A stretch of 64,000 bases of DNA, taken from positions 1-64,000 of the forward strand of contig NZ_JABANE010000019.1 in assembly GCF_012844305.1 (NCBI RefSeq), given 5' to 3'. The position numbers and the translations under genes are program-made. The notes under the pieces are model-generated. The model saw only the letters and a list, made by a program, of their open reading frames with translations. It had not been told where the DNA came from and did no database searches. Each line of letters opens with the position of its first letter. The stretch's first letter is position 1. Origin of the DNA: Flammeovirga aprica JL-4 (lineage in GTDB: Bacteria; Bacteroidota; Bacteroidia; Cytophagales; Flammeovirgaceae). Positions 45,895-56,169 of this stretch are shown here, one piece after another.

Positions 45895-46569
45895 TTGATT
45901 TTAAGCATAGATACTTCCACTACTGTTTGTTCAGTGGCATTACATACATTAGAAGGTGAATTGGTTTCTTATTATGAACAGCATATTGACAAGTCTCATT
46001 CAGAGTATTTGGCTGTGATGATACAGAATGTAATAGACAATGCGGGCATAGAAATGTCGGAATTGAGAGCCGTTGCAGTTTCGGAGGGACCGGGTTCTTA
46101 TACGGGCTTGAGAATTGGGGCTTCTACGGCAAAAGGATTGTGTTATACATTAGATATTCCTTTGATGGGGGTAAGTACATTGGAATCTATGGCATTACAA
46201 GTTTCTTATTCTATTGATGAAGGTGATTTGATTTGCCCTATGTTGGATGCCCGAAGAATGGAAGTCTATACCGCTTTATATACTTCTAGTATGGAAGAAA
46301 AGCTTTCACCACAACCAATGGTGATGGATGAAAATAGCTTGTCAGAATATACTGATCGATTGGTTTACTTTGGGAATGGAGCTGAAAAATGTACGCCATT
46401 ATTTGAAGGTCGATCAACTAAGTTGATCAAGAACATTGTTCCTTCTGCTCAATATATTGGTGAATTGGCCATTGAACTTTATAAGAAAGAGGAATTCAAA
46501 GATGTGGCGTATTGGGAACCTGAATATTTGAAAGAGTTCCAAGCTACCACTCCACGTAAACGTTTATAA
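45895..46569 (+). CDS. tsaB: tRNA threonylcarbamoyladenosine synthesis protein TsaB
   Basis: The 224-residue protein begins MILSIDTSTTVCSVALH, the ASKHA-fold signature, and contains GPGSYTGLRIG at about 62-72 and PMLDARRMEVYTA near 105, as in TsaB. TsaB is a scaffold that, with TsaD and TsaE, puts the threonylcarbamoyl group on A37 of tRNAs reading ANN codons. No ATG is available between the upstream in-frame stop at 45880 and the conserved start, so a TTG codon at 45895 is used. It is followed by priA after 27 bases. Confidence 0.95.
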   Translation: MILSIDTSTTVCSVALHTLEGELVSYYEQHIDKSHSEYLAVMIQNVIDNAGIEMSELRAVAVSEGPGSYTGLRIGASTAKGLCYTLDIPLMGVSTLESMALQVSYSIDEGDLICPMLDARRMEVYTALYTSSMEEKLSPQPMVMDENSLSEYTDRLVYFGNGAEKCTPLFEGRSTKLIKNIVPSAQYIGELAIELYKKEEFKDVAYWEPEYLKEFQATTPRKRL

Positions 46570-46596
46570 TCCTCCTTTCACACATCATCCGCTTTC

Positions 46597-49101
46597 ATGT
46601 CTCTATTTGAAGAAAAACATCAATTTGCAGAAATCATCCTTCCTGTACCTGTACCGAAGACGTTTTGCTACTTTATTTCTCCTGCTTGGGATTTAGAGGT
46701 AGTGGTAGGTCAGCGTGTGTTGGTGGAATTTGGAAACCGTAAAGTGTATACGGGGATTATTGCAGAAATCCATCAGAAGAGACCTGAAGAATATGATCCG
46801 AAACCTATTCTTGAGTTGTTGGAAGACACTCCTTCTGTGACTCCTGATCAGATCAAATTATGGAAATGGGTGGCGGAGTATTATATGTGTACGATTGGTG
46901 ATGTAATGAATATTGCGTTGCCTTCTGGATTAAAATTGAGCAGTCAGTCTTTTATTCAGTTGCATCCTGATTTTTCTATCGACGATAATTTAGAAATGCT
47001 CACTGACCGTGAGTTTACTTTTCTGAAATTACTCGAAAAAGAACAGACTATTCCTTATACCAATGTAGCTTCTATTTTAGAGCTCAAAAATCCTTATAAA
47101 GCGGTAAAGGATTTAATTGCTAAGCAGGCGATTCTTTTAATAGAGAAAATCAAAGAGAAATATAAACCGAAGATGGAGAAAAGAATCCGTCTTCATCAAA
47201 GTTTAGTAGATAATACAGCCTTGTTGGATGGTGTTTTTGATATCATTGCCAAAAAAGCCAAACAAGAAGATGCTTTATTGAAGTACCTTTCTATGGTTCC
47301 TGTTTATGAGGACCCGATGACGAATTATCATGGCGTGAGTAAAAGTGAGTTTATTAAAGAAAATAAACCGCTTTCTGCTAGTTCGGTGGGTACAATGACC
47401 AAGAATGGTATTTTTGAAGAGTTTGAAAGACAGGTTCCTCGCTTTGAGTTGAGCATTGCCGATAAAATGATGCCTACTCCTGAACTTTCAGAAGCTCAAA
47501 ATGAATGTCTTCAGAAAGTGGTGACGGGTCTGAATGAAAAAGGCACTTGTTTACTACATGGCGTTACCGGAAGTGGAAAAACAGAAATCTATCTACAGCT
47601 CATTCAAAATGTTATTGAAAACGGCTCTCAAGCTTTATTTTTAATACCTGAAATTGCACTGACAAGTCAATTGGTACGCAGACTTAAAGTTTATTTTGGT
47701 GATGTTTTAGGTATTTATCATTCTAAATTTTCTGATAATGAAAGAGTAGAAACTTGGAAGGGTGTGCAAGAAGGAGACTATCAAGTGATTGTGGGTACAC
47801 GTGCTTCTTTATTTCTTCCTTTCTCTGATCTGGAATTAATTGTGGTGGATGAGGAACATGATTCTTCTTATAAAGCACAAGACAAGGCTCCAAGGTATCA
47901 AGGGAGAGATGTGGCGTTGGTTTTAGCTCACTTGCATCATGCTAAAGTGATTTTAGGATCAGCAACTCCATCTTTAGAATCGTTTTACTTGGCGGTGAAA
48001 AAGAAATATGCATATGCTCCTTTGACGGAAAGATACGGCGGTGCTCAACTTCCTGAAGTGAAAATTGTCGACATCAAAAGAATGCGTAAACAACGCAAGA
48101 TGAAAGATGAGTTTTCGGATGATTTGCTACAAGCTGTTCATGAAACAACAGAAGAAGGTTATCAGGCTATTTTATTTCAAAATAGAAGAGGATATTCTCC
48201 TTATGTGAGTTGTGAAACATGTGGTTGGGTGCCCGAATGCCCAAGTTGTGCCGTAAATTTAACCTATCATATTTATAAAAATGAATTGAGATGTCACTAT
48301 TGCGGTTATAAGGAACACGTACCCAAAACATGTGTCAATTGTGGCAGTACGCACCTTCAAACAGTGGGGGTTGGTACACAAAAAATTGAAGAGAGCTTAA
48401 AAACCTACCTGACTGATCTTCGAGTGGGAAGAATGGATTTAGATTCTACCCGAAGAAAGCATAGTTATGAACAAATCCTTACCGACTTTGAGCAAGGTCA
48501 TCTTGATGTTTTGGTAGGAACACAAATGATTACGAAAGGCTTGGATTTTGGCAATGTAAGAGTTGTGGGAATTTTGGATGCCGACCGTTTATTACATTTC
48601 CCTGATTTCAGAGCACACGAACGAGCTTTCCAATTATTAACGCAAGTGAGTGGTAGAGCCGGAAGAAGGGGAAAAGAAGGTACTGTAATTCTTCAAACCT
48701 CAACACCTGATGAAACCCTTTTTGCTAAAGTAGCAAGACACGATTATGCGAATTTCTATCGAAAAGAAATACAAGAACGTCAGCAATACCACTACCCTCC
48801 TTTCACTCGATTAATCCGACTAACAGTAAGAAGTGAAAAGCAAGATCTTACACGTGAATCAGCGGAATGGCTCGCACAACGCTTGACACATTGGATTGGG
48901 GCTAACAGAATTTTGGGACCTCAAGAGCCTGTGATCAACAAAATCAGAAATTATTTTCTTTCAGAGATTCTGATCAAACTTGAGCGTGAGAATTACGATC
49001 TCAAAAAAGCGAAAAGTCTGATTCAACATGCTGTGAATAATCTTCGTGAGGAAAAACCTTTTAAGAGGGTTTGGGTGAGTATTGATGTGGACCCTGCTTA
49101 A
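46597..49101 (+). CDS. priA: Primosomal protein N' (PriA helicase)
   Basis: The 834-residue protein has the N-terminal 3'-DNA binding domain (YFISPAWDLEVVVGQRVLV), a Walker A GVTGSGKT at 322-329, the DEEHDSSYK Walker B region, eight-cysteine zinc sites (CETCGWVPECPSC...CHYCGY...CVNCGS) and the C-terminal QVSGRAGRRGKEG helicase motif. PriA restarts replication at stalled forks by loading DnaB through the primosome. It is in the cytoplasm and probably cotranscribed with tsaB. Its stop overlaps the convergent regulator gene by 4 bases. Confidence 0.97.
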   Translation: MSLFEEKHQFAEIILPVPVPKTFCYFISPAWDLEVVVGQRVLVEFGNRKVYTGIIAEIHQKRPEEYDPKPILELLEDTPSVTPDQIKLWKWVAEYYMCTIGDVMNIALPSGLKLSSQSFIQLHPDFSIDDNLEMLTDREFTFLKLLEKEQTIPYTNVASILELKNPYKAVKDLIAKQAILLIEKIKEKYKPKMEKRIRLHQSLVDNTALLDGVFDIIAKKAKQEDALLKYLSMVPVYEDPMTNYHGVSKSEFIKENKPLSASSVGTMTKNGIFEEFERQVPRFELSIADKMMPTPELSEAQNECLQKVVTGLNEKGTCLLHGVTGSGKTEIYLQLIQNVIENGSQALFLIPEIALTSQLVRRLKVYFGDVLGIYHSKFSDNERVETWKGVQEGDYQVIVGTRASLFLPFSDLELIVVDEEHDSSYKAQDKAPRYQGRDVALVLAHLHHAKVILGSATPSLESFYLAVKKKYAYAPLTERYGGAQLPEVKIVDIKRMRKQRKMKDEFSDDLLQAVHETTEEGYQAILFQNRRGYSPYVSCETCGWVPECPSCAVNLTYHIYKNELRCHYCGYKEHVPKTCVNCGSTHLQTVGVGTQKIEESLKTYLTDLRVGRMDLDSTRRKHSYEQILTDFEQGHLDVLVGTQMITKGLDFGNVRVVGILDADRLLHFPDFRAHERAFQLLTQVSGRAGRRGKEGTVILQTSTPDETLFAKVARHDYANFYRKEIQERQQYHYPPFTRLIRLTVRSEKQDLTRESAEWLAQRLTHWIGANRILGPQEPVINKIRNYFLSEILIKLERENYDLKKAKSLIQHAVNNLREEKPFKRVWVSIDVDPA

Positions 49102-51773
49102 AACTCTCTAATAAATTTATTCAGATCTTCTCCTTGCTCAAGATTAATTTTCTTTCTTAATCTGTATCTGCTTGTATCCAAACTTCTAGGAGTAATATTC
49201 ATCAAATTAGAAATTTCTCTATTGCTTAAATTAATGCGGATAAAAGAAAGAATCCTGATATCATTGGCCGTTAACTTAGGGTAGGCTTCTGTGATGTTTT
49301 TGATAAAATCCTGCTGTACTTCAGTAAACAAATTCGAGAATAATACATCTTTTCTTTCCTGATGTATTTCTTCTTCAATCATTGCCGACCATTTATTGGA
49401 TTCATTGTTTCTCATCTTGTCCAGCCCCGTTTTCACTTTGCTGAGGAAAGCATCTTTTCTATTAATGATTTCCATATATTGAAGCAATTGTTCCTGTTTT
49501 AATTCCAGCAGTTCTTTGGCATTTTCCTGTTCCAAGTTTTCTTTTTGTACTTGTAATTTTTTCTCGTTGAAATATTTATTAATTCTATAAAGAATATAGT
49601 TGAACAGTATAAAAAGGAGTGACATCGGAAGGATCACCCATGTGGATTGATACCATACTTTATTAATGGTAAAAGGTAATGCTACTTCATTGATTTTACC
49701 ATCATTGATTCTATTTTGAACTAACAATGTATATTCCCCTCCTCGCAAATTAGAAAGCAGTAAGCCATCGTTCCACTCTCCCCATGAAGACCATTCTTTT
49801 GCATCCGATAATTTATATCTATACTCCACAATATCAGAGGTATATTTATTCGTAAATAAATCAAACTTCAAATTATTTTCCTTTGCTGAAAAGGTCAATT
49901 TCTTATCATTAAATGGATAAGTATTCTTTCTATGATCAGTTCCTACCACTTCGATACTGGAGATCACAGGGTCGTCATTACGTTCAAATTGATTCTGATG
50001 CTTTATTTTAAAATAAGTGACACCTCTGTCTGTGGCCACCCTCAATGTATTATCCTGTATATCAATAAACTTACTCTCATTATTCAAATCTTTCCCTAAG
50101 GATTTAAGCAATGAGTTATAAGAATGTATATTTCCATCAGACAACTGTTCTATCAGTTTAACTTCATCATTTTGAATATAAGCAAGTACACTGCGGTTTT
50201 CGTTCTGAATTAATGCATCAATATTAGAAGCCTCTATTTCTTTTAAAAGATTATTTTTTGAATCTGAAAACTTACCGTTCTGATAGCTCTTAAAGCGTTT
50301 TCCATCTGTAAAAACAATCTCATTGTTGATATCATAAGCTTTCTTGATACCATAACACACCTTTTTATCTACTGTAAAGTCCGCTGCTATTTTTAATTGA
50401 ACAACATCTGAGTCTGGAATGTTGACCCAAATGCACTCATTTTCTTTATCATTTATCAACTTCGCTTCTCCCCATAAATCTATATCACTGACATAAAGGT
50501 ATTGGCCATCTAGCTTCAAATAATTTTTCAAGCCTTTGTAAGTAGACACAAGGTAGCGGTTAGTATTTCCATACTGTGCCACATCAAGTACCCCTGTATG
50601 ATCTAATATGACGGTATATTTTTCACCATCAAAAACATAAAGTCCTCCGTTATAACATATAAACAGCTCTTCATTGATGTTTTTAAGATTCCAAATGTGT
50701 CCCATCAATCTTTTTTCCAGTTCAAAACCTTTGTAGGGTTTAGAAATAAACAATCCTTTGTTTGTAGCCAGGTACTCTTTGTCTTTGTAATCCACCACAG
50801 AAAAAGTTGCGGCACCTCTAAACGGTTTTGATATCGCACTTTGCAATTCAACTTTTGCTATTCCATAATCCAACCCCAGCCATACATTTCCCATTTTATC
50901 TCTTTTCATGGAAAGAATTGTATTATCCAGCAGGCCATCTGAAGTGTTGACGTCGTTAATAATACTGTTAGCGGTATCCAGCATGACAAAGCCTTCTGTG
51001 ACAGTTCCAATACAGTAGGATTCATTATTATAAGGAATGGCGGCAAATAATACTTTTCCTTTTAGTGTCTCAGGAAGCCGTACCTCGGTCAATTCTTTTC
51101 CATTGTATCTATACAGCTGTCCATCATAAAGTAATATATAAAGGTCTTTTCCTCTTTGGAAGAGCCTTCTTACCTCACGGTTATATAATTCTTGAAATTC
51201 ATGTTTGATATTGAAAGTATTATTGAAAACACAGCCTATTTTACCAGTTTTCATCACTGCCCAAATCCGTCCTCTCCACTTTGTCATGGTGCTGATCCCT
51301 TCAAAATATTCTAAAATATTTGAAGAGCGGTCTTTCAAATTATAGACAACGAACTTATCCTCCAGCTGAAAAATAATATTCTCATCATCGGTCTCTATTT
51401 TCCACACATGACGAAACTCCAATACTCCCAAACTATGGAAAGTCAAATCTCCTTCTTCTTTCAGAAAATAACCATATTCTTTGCCCCCTACCCAAAGGGT
51501 GTCTCCAATCACTTTCAGAGATCGTATAGCACTTTGAGAAGGGAGAGGGTAAAGCTTCCACTCGCCATGATTGTAGGTTAACAATCCGTCCGAATTGCCA
51601 AAATATACAATGCCGTCTTTATCAATGTCTATATCCCAATTTTGTCTTCCTGCCTGATAATCTGACTTCCCAAAACTGATTACATTTGGGGTAGATACCT
51701 GACCTGAAGCCATCAAAGAAAAGAAAAAGAAGAAAGTAATAGATAGTAAAAATCGAAATTTGATAGTATGCAT
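49098..51773 (-). CDS. Membrane-spanning propeller/Y_Y_Y regulator with LuxR-type HTH
   Basis: The 891-residue protein has a signal peptide, a periplasmic two-component-regulator-type beta-propeller (about 30-600, with repeats like DGIVYFGNSDGLLTYN and MGNVWLGLDYGIAKV), a Y_Y_Y-type domain near 610-695 (VEYRYKLSDAKEWSSWGEW), one membrane segment (about 707-731), a coiled coil and a C-terminal LuxR-type helix-turn-helix (LTANDIRILSFIRINLSNREISNLM). There is no histidine kinase or receiver. It therefore likely senses glycan fragments in the periplasm and binds DNA directly, controlling the adjacent glucan locus. It has its own upstream region with a perfect 16-bp palindrome. Confidence 0.88.
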   Translation of the reverse strand: MHTIKFRFLLSITFFFFFSLMASGQVSTPNVISFGKSDYQAGRQNWDIDIDKDGIVYFGNSDGLLTYNHGEWKLYPLPSQSAIRSLKVIGDTLWVGGKEYGYFLKEEGDLTFHSLGVLEFRHVWKIETDDENIIFQLEDKFVVYNLKDRSSNILEYFEGISTMTKWRGRIWAVMKTGKIGCVFNNTFNIKHEFQELYNREVRRLFQRGKDLYILLYDGQLYRYNGKELTEVRLPETLKGKVLFAAIPYNNESYCIGTVTEGFVMLDTANSIINDVNTSDGLLDNTILSMKRDKMGNVWLGLDYGIAKVELQSAISKPFRGAATFSVVDYKDKEYLATNKGLFISKPYKGFELEKRLMGHIWNLKNINEELFICYNGGLYVFDGEKYTVILDHTGVLDVAQYGNTNRYLVSTYKGLKNYLKLDGQYLYVSDIDLWGEAKLINDKENECIWVNIPDSDVVQLKIAADFTVDKKVCYGIKKAYDINNEIVFTDGKRFKSYQNGKFSDSKNNLLKEIEASNIDALIQNENRSVLAYIQNDEVKLIEQLSDGNIHSYNSLLKSLGKDLNNESKFIDIQDNTLRVATDRGVTYFKIKHQNQFERNDDPVISSIEVVGTDHRKNTYPFNDKKLTFSAKENNLKFDLFTNKYTSDIVEYRYKLSDAKEWSSWGEWNDGLLLSNLRGGEYTLLVQNRINDGKINEVALPFTINKVWYQSTWVILPMSLLFILFNYILYRINKYFNEKKLQVQKENLEQENAKELLELKQEQLLQYMEIINRKDAFLSKVKTGLDKMRNNESNKWSAMIEEEIHQERKDVLFSNLFTEVQQDFIKNITEAYPKLTANDIRILSFIRINLSNREISNLMNITPRSLDTSRYRLRKKINLEQGEDLNKFIREF

Positions 51774-52074
51774 TAGATTATTTGAATCTTACAAAGAGAG
51801 GCCTTGAAAGGCTCATTTCATTCCATGAATTAAAAAATAGTAATCCTAACTTTAACTTGGTAAAATCACATTATCAATCATATGATTGACATTCAGCTAT
51901 TTTAGTCAATATCCATAAATTTTCCAAATTGATAATCGATAATAACGCAAACCTCGAAATAACATTATGCACCCTTCTTTTATAAAGAAATTCATAACCT
52001 AAGTCTGTATATCCAAGCTTCATTAAATGATGATCTAAGACTAAATTTGTCATCAAATATTTCTAACCTGTTCC
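51774..52074. other. Intergenic region upstream of the PUL regulator
   Basis: 301 bases between the regulator start and the GH3 stop codon. It contains the palindrome at 51874-51889. An open frame of 60 codons here (minus strand, 51874-52056) looks like chance. No terminator hairpin is clear after GH3. Confidence 0.5.
51874..51889. promoter_or_regulatory. Perfect 16-bp palindrome, possible operator
   Basis: TCAATCATATGATTGA is fully self-complementary without a loop, about 100 bases upstream of the regulator's start codon. A dimeric LuxR-type regulator could bind here, but no second copy before the PUL genes was noticed. Confidence 0.4.
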
Positions 52075-54432
52075 TTATTGATATTTATTCATATCGGTTA
52101 CTTTAAACACTTCTGACTGATCCGCAATCATTAGTTTAAACTCCCCCTTTTCAATGGTTTTCTTTAGGTCGCTACCGATAAAAGCAAGTTCTTCAGCTTT
52201 CAGTTTAAAGTTTACGACCTTCGATTCGCCAGGTTTTAAATGAACTTTCTCAAATTTCCTTAAGCGTTTATTGTCAGGAGTAATGGAAGCATAAAGGTCT
52301 TTCACATAAAGCTGTACTACTTCTTTTCCTGCCACAGGTCCTGTATTTTTCACTTTTACCTGCACCATAAGGTTTTCATCCGGATCTATTTCCTTTTTGG
52401 ATAATAATAAACTAGAATATTCAAAAGTGGTGTAGCTCAAACCGTAGCCAAATGAATACTGTAAAGGCAGTACGGAATTGTAACCGTAAATTCTCTGCAT
52501 ATTCTCTTGTGCCTGTGAAAGCTTATGATCATATGTGCCCAATGCATTCGGGTACATTGGATAAGAATAAGGTAATTTTCCGCTGGGGTTGTTTTCACCT
52601 ATCAGAATACTAGCCAATGCATCACCACCAAAATGACCTGGAAGATAAGTCTGAAGGATTGCAGTCATTTGTGTTTGAAATTGAGAAATCAACCGCGGAC
52701 GTCCTTCATTCAATGCCAAAATTACAGGCTTGTCAGTTGACGCCATTGCTTCTGCCAGTGCACGCTGATTTTGGGAAATATAAAGATCATGTAAATTACC
52801 TGAGGACTGCGTATATGTGTTTTCACCCAAACACAAAAGAATGACATCAGCCTTTTTTGCATTTTCTACAGCGGCTTGAATATCAATATTCGTTTCCTCA
52901 TCAAATCGCCCTCCTTGTTTGTATTCTACACCTGCTTCATAGTATACATTTTCCTTTCCGAACCTATTTTGTACAGCTTTTAAAATGGTATTATATCCAT
53001 AAGTAAGCAGTGCTGTTTTTGAATTTTGTCCATTACTATTCTTTCCGCCATTCAATGTACACATCAAATTAGCATTAGGACCTGTCACTAAAATCTTTGT
53101 TCCTTTTTTCAGAGGTAATAATTTTTGCTCATTTTTCAGTAAAGTAATCGATTCTAAAGTCGCTTGATATGCAATTTCTTTATGCTTTTCGCTCCCAAAA
53201 TCAGTGTAGTGATCAGCATCTGATACAGGCTTATCAAAAAGTCCTAAATATAATTTCAGCTTGAGGATTCTTTTAACCGCTTCATTAATTCTGATCATGG
53301 ATACTTCCCCTTCATTGACTAATTCAATCAGGTATTTGGTGAATGCGAAATCAGACGGAACTATAGACATATCCACTCCCGCATTAATTGCTTTTTTTAT
53401 CGCCTCTTTATGATTAACAGCTACCCTGTCTCTGTGATACAAATTCTTAATTGCTGTCCAGTCAGTCACGGCTACTCCTTTAAAACCCAATTCATCGCGA
53501 AGCAACTCCGTAAGCAAACTAGAATGAACAAAGGCACTATTAATAATGCCAGAATTGACCATAACAGCGTGTGCTCCAGCATCAATAGCTGCTTTATAAG
53601 AAGGCAGATAATATTCTCTTAATTCTATTTCCGATAAGTAAGAGGGTGTGCCATCCTTTCCTGATTTTTTTGCTCCTTCTCCAACAAAATGTTTGATACA
53701 AGAAGCTACTTTATTGGAATGGCTTATTTCATTATTCACTCCCTCAAAACCATTGACTGCCGCCTTTCCCATTTGTGATGCCAAATAAACATCTTCACCG
53801 TAGGTTTCCCATAAACCAGGCCACAGAGCACTTCTCCCCATTTCCATAGTAGGAGCAAATAACCAAGGAATAGAACTTGCTCTTGTTTCATAAGCTATGA
53901 TTTCAGCACTTTTACGTACTAAATCTGTATTCCAAGTGGCTGCCATATTTATTTGCTGTGGAAAAAGTGTTGCTTCTTCCGTATAAATAGATCCATGTTG
54001 AACATCAGTCCCAAACAACACTGGAATTCCTATTTCTTGAATTGCTTCCTCTTGAATTTGAGTAATAATATCATTCCACTCCTTTTTAGGTCTTGCTTTA
54101 TTTTTAGCCGTATTCAACACGGCTCCTATCTTATATTTAGCGATTGCCTCTCTCACTTTTTTCTGATTGAGTACCGCCGGTTCATCACTTACATCTGTAT
54201 TTTCATTTCTTGTAATCACATCTAATGTAATCTGGGTCATCTGCCCCACTTTTTCTTCCAGTGTTAACTTCTGAAGTATTTGATCTGCTTTCTTCTCTAC
54301 AGAAATGGTGCTGTTTATAATTTCTGCAATGGATTCCTCTTTATTTTCATCTCTTGCGTTTGTTGAATTGGCACTCCAGAAGTAACAGAAAAAAACAATT
54401 CCTAAAAAAGGAATAGTCAGTTTCTTTACCAT
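52075..54432 (-). CDS. GH3 beta-glucosidase
   Basis: The 785-residue secreted or periplasmic enzyme has an N-terminal signal (hydrophobic 6-20), a GH3 TIM-barrel domain (about 45-400) with KHFVG (248-252) and GVAVTDW, in which Asp324 is the likely nucleophile, a GH3 C-terminal domain (VTGPNANLMCTLNGG; LCLGENTYTQSSG, about 430-660) and an Fn3-like end (VKNTGPVAGKEVVQLYV). In this locus it probably splits beta-glucan oligosaccharides to glucose in the periplasm. It is downstream of susD, separated by a strong hairpin. Confidence 0.94.
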   Translation of the reverse strand: MVKKLTIPFLGIVFFCYFWSANSTNARDENKEESIAEIINSTISVEKKADQILQKLTLEEKVGQMTQITLDVITRNENTDVSDEPAVLNQKKVREAIAKYKIGAVLNTAKNKARPKKEWNDIITQIQEEAIQEIGIPVLFGTDVQHGSIYTEEATLFPQQINMAATWNTDLVRKSAEIIAYETRASSIPWLFAPTMEMGRSALWPGLWETYGEDVYLASQMGKAAVNGFEGVNNEISHSNKVASCIKHFVGEGAKKSGKDGTPSYLSEIELREYYLPSYKAAIDAGAHAVMVNSGIINSAFVHSSLLTELLRDELGFKGVAVTDWTAIKNLYHRDRVAVNHKEAIKKAINAGVDMSIVPSDFAFTKYLIELVNEGEVSMIRINEAVKRILKLKLYLGLFDKPVSDADHYTDFGSEKHKEIAYQATLESITLLKNEQKLLPLKKGTKILVTGPNANLMCTLNGGKNSNGQNSKTALLTYGYNTILKAVQNRFGKENVYYEAGVEYKQGGRFDEETNIDIQAAVENAKKADVILLCLGENTYTQSSGNLHDLYISQNQRALAEAMASTDKPVILALNEGRPRLISQFQTQMTAILQTYLPGHFGGDALASILIGENNPSGKLPYSYPMYPNALGTYDHKLSQAQENMQRIYGYNSVLPLQYSFGYGLSYTTFEYSSLLLSKKEIDPDENLMVQVKVKNTGPVAGKEVVQLYVKDLYASITPDNKRLRKFEKVHLKPGESKVVNFKLKAEELAFIGSDLKKTIEKGEFKLMIADQSEVFKVTDMNKYQ

Positions 54433-54457
54433 AATAAATCGATTCTTTAAATAGTAG

Positions 54458-54494
54458 AACAGTAGTTCTGCACAAAAAGCACAGAACTACTGTT
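54458..54494 (-). terminator. Intercistronic hairpin between susD and GH3
   Basis: A perfect 13-bp stem AACAGTAGTTCTG / CAGAACTACTGTT has an 11-base loop. There is no strong U-tract on the minus strand, so it may reduce readthrough or protect the susCD message rather than end transcription outright. Confidence 0.6.
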
Positions 54495-54510
54495 GATGTA
54501 ATTTTAGGAA

Positions 54511-56157
54511 TTAATTATACCCATCGTTTTGTTTCAGTGCTGAATGCAAATCCAACTCGTATTGAGGAATTGGCAGAAAACCTTTCTTTGAAGGATCAAA
54601 AGACACTTCATATATTGAGGGGTCTCCGTTTTGAGAAACATCACCTGTGAAATTATATCCTGAATCATCAATGTATTTTTCTTCTGTATCCGTAGGCGGT
54701 ACTAGCTGATAATTACTTACACTAAGCTCTGCATCTGCTTCTGCCAAACCTCTTCTTAAAACATCAAAATAACGATGACCTTCAAACGCTAACTCCACTC
54801 GGCGTTCATGCTGTATATCCTCTAATGTTACACTTGAAAGAGCCTCTAAACCTGCTCTTTCACGAACAATATTTACAAATTCTGTCGCCTTGCCATTGTT
54901 GGTATCCAAGTATAATTCTGCGGCCAATAAATACACATCAGCCAAGCGCAAGTAATGATAATTCTGCGCCCAGTTCAATGGTGTTTCAGACCCTGCCTTA
55001 TTCCAGAAATGTGTGGTGTATTTGTTGGCATGCATGGATGTAAACTGATAGTTCAGCTCGTAGGTTTTTCCTGTTAGGTCTATCAATTCTTTGGCATATA
55101 CAATCGTTGCGCCCTTTCTTGTATCTCCCTCTTCAAACTGTGCTTCAAGATCTCTTGTAGGAGCAAAAATTCCCCAACCTGGAGCAAAACGAGCACTGGA
55201 ATGTTCTCTTGGGCCTGACATCTGACAGAAAATACTACCAAATGACCAATCACCCCAGTGACCTGAACCTGTATTAACGAACGTAATTTCAAAGATTGCT
55301 TCCTTAGAAAAATTACCGTTTTCATTGAATAAATCTGCGTAGTTTTCCTCCAGTTCATAATTACCGCTGTTGATAATCTCTTCTGCATAAGAAATTACCA
55401 TGTCTTTGGTAATTGGATTACTTCCTGCCACAGGCAAACTCTCCTGCTTATAATACCCTGTATAGAACATATATACTTTTACAAGCTCAGCCATTGCTGC
55501 GTATTTTGTAAGTTGTCCGTCAAATTCTGGCTCCACCTCATCCGTCATAAATGCAATACCTGTCAAGATATCTTTGGCAATTTGAGCATATACTTCCTCT
55601 GGAGCCACTTGTGTAATTGAAGTCCAAGATTCCCCTTCTAGTGGTTCTAATATCAAAGGAATATTTTCAAAATAACGCACCAATTCAAAGTAAAAATGAG
55701 CGCGTAAAAAAGTCGCTTCTCCTCTAATGGTTTGTTTCAGATCTCCATCTTTAGCCACAAAGTTGATTTGATCATAATTGGCTAAAAGTGTATTGGCTCT
55801 TTGAATGGCCTCATAACATTTACTCCATGCCGCCAATGCGGTCGCTGAATTCGTAAATGCCTTAAAATGACTCATTCGCTGTAAAGAAAGCATATCATTG
55901 CCATCTGGAGAACCTGCTACGTGGGCATCATCACCAAGTGCCGCTTCAAGGATAGGATTACTGTTGGGAACTGTATTCTTATAATCTGATCTCAACTTTT
56001 CATATACCCCAAACAAGGCTTGCTGTGCTTCGGCTGAAGTGGCAAAAAAGGTTGATGCTGTTTGTGATTGTGTAGGATCAACATCCAATACGCTATGACA
56101 AGAAGTCACCGACAAGGCTGTTGTAATACCTGCAATTAATATATTTTTAAGTCTCAT
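54511..56157 (-). CDS. SusD/RagB-family starch-binding-type lipoprotein
   Basis: The 548-residue lipoprotein has a lipobox VTSC (Cys20) and the RagB/SusD fold: an N-terminal SEQQALFGVYEKL-like helix (seen as AEAQQALFGVYEKL), TPR helices (RGEATFLRAHFYFELVRYF) and the C-terminal signature VRERAG...ERRVELAFEGHRYFDVLRRG. It sits over the SusC barrel as a lid and binds oligosaccharides at the cell surface. It is 12 bases downstream of susC, so the two are cotranscribed. Confidence 0.96.
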   Translation of the reverse strand: MRLKNILIAGITTALSVTSCHSVLDVDPTQSQTASTFFATSAEAQQALFGVYEKLRSDYKNTVPNSNPILEAALGDDAHVAGSPDGNDMLSLQRMSHFKAFTNSATALAAWSKCYEAIQRANTLLANYDQINFVAKDGDLKQTIRGEATFLRAHFYFELVRYFENIPLILEPLEGESWTSITQVAPEEVYAQIAKDILTGIAFMTDEVEPEFDGQLTKYAAMAELVKVYMFYTGYYKQESLPVAGSNPITKDMVISYAEEIINSGNYELEENYADLFNENGNFSKEAIFEITFVNTGSGHWGDWSFGSIFCQMSGPREHSSARFAPGWGIFAPTRDLEAQFEEGDTRKGATIVYAKELIDLTGKTYELNYQFTSMHANKYTTHFWNKAGSETPLNWAQNYHYLRLADVYLLAAELYLDTNNGKATEFVNIVRERAGLEALSSVTLEDIQHERRVELAFEGHRYFDVLRRGLAEADAELSVSNYQLVPPTDTEEKYIDDSGYNFTGDVSQNGDPSIYEVSFDPSKKGFLPIPQYELDLHSALKQNDGYN

Positions 56158-56169
56158 GATTCTGATTTT

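Noticed and set aside
51874..52056. 60-codon open frame upstream of the PUL regulator
   Set aside because: It has no recognisable content and its end coincides with the palindrome by chance.
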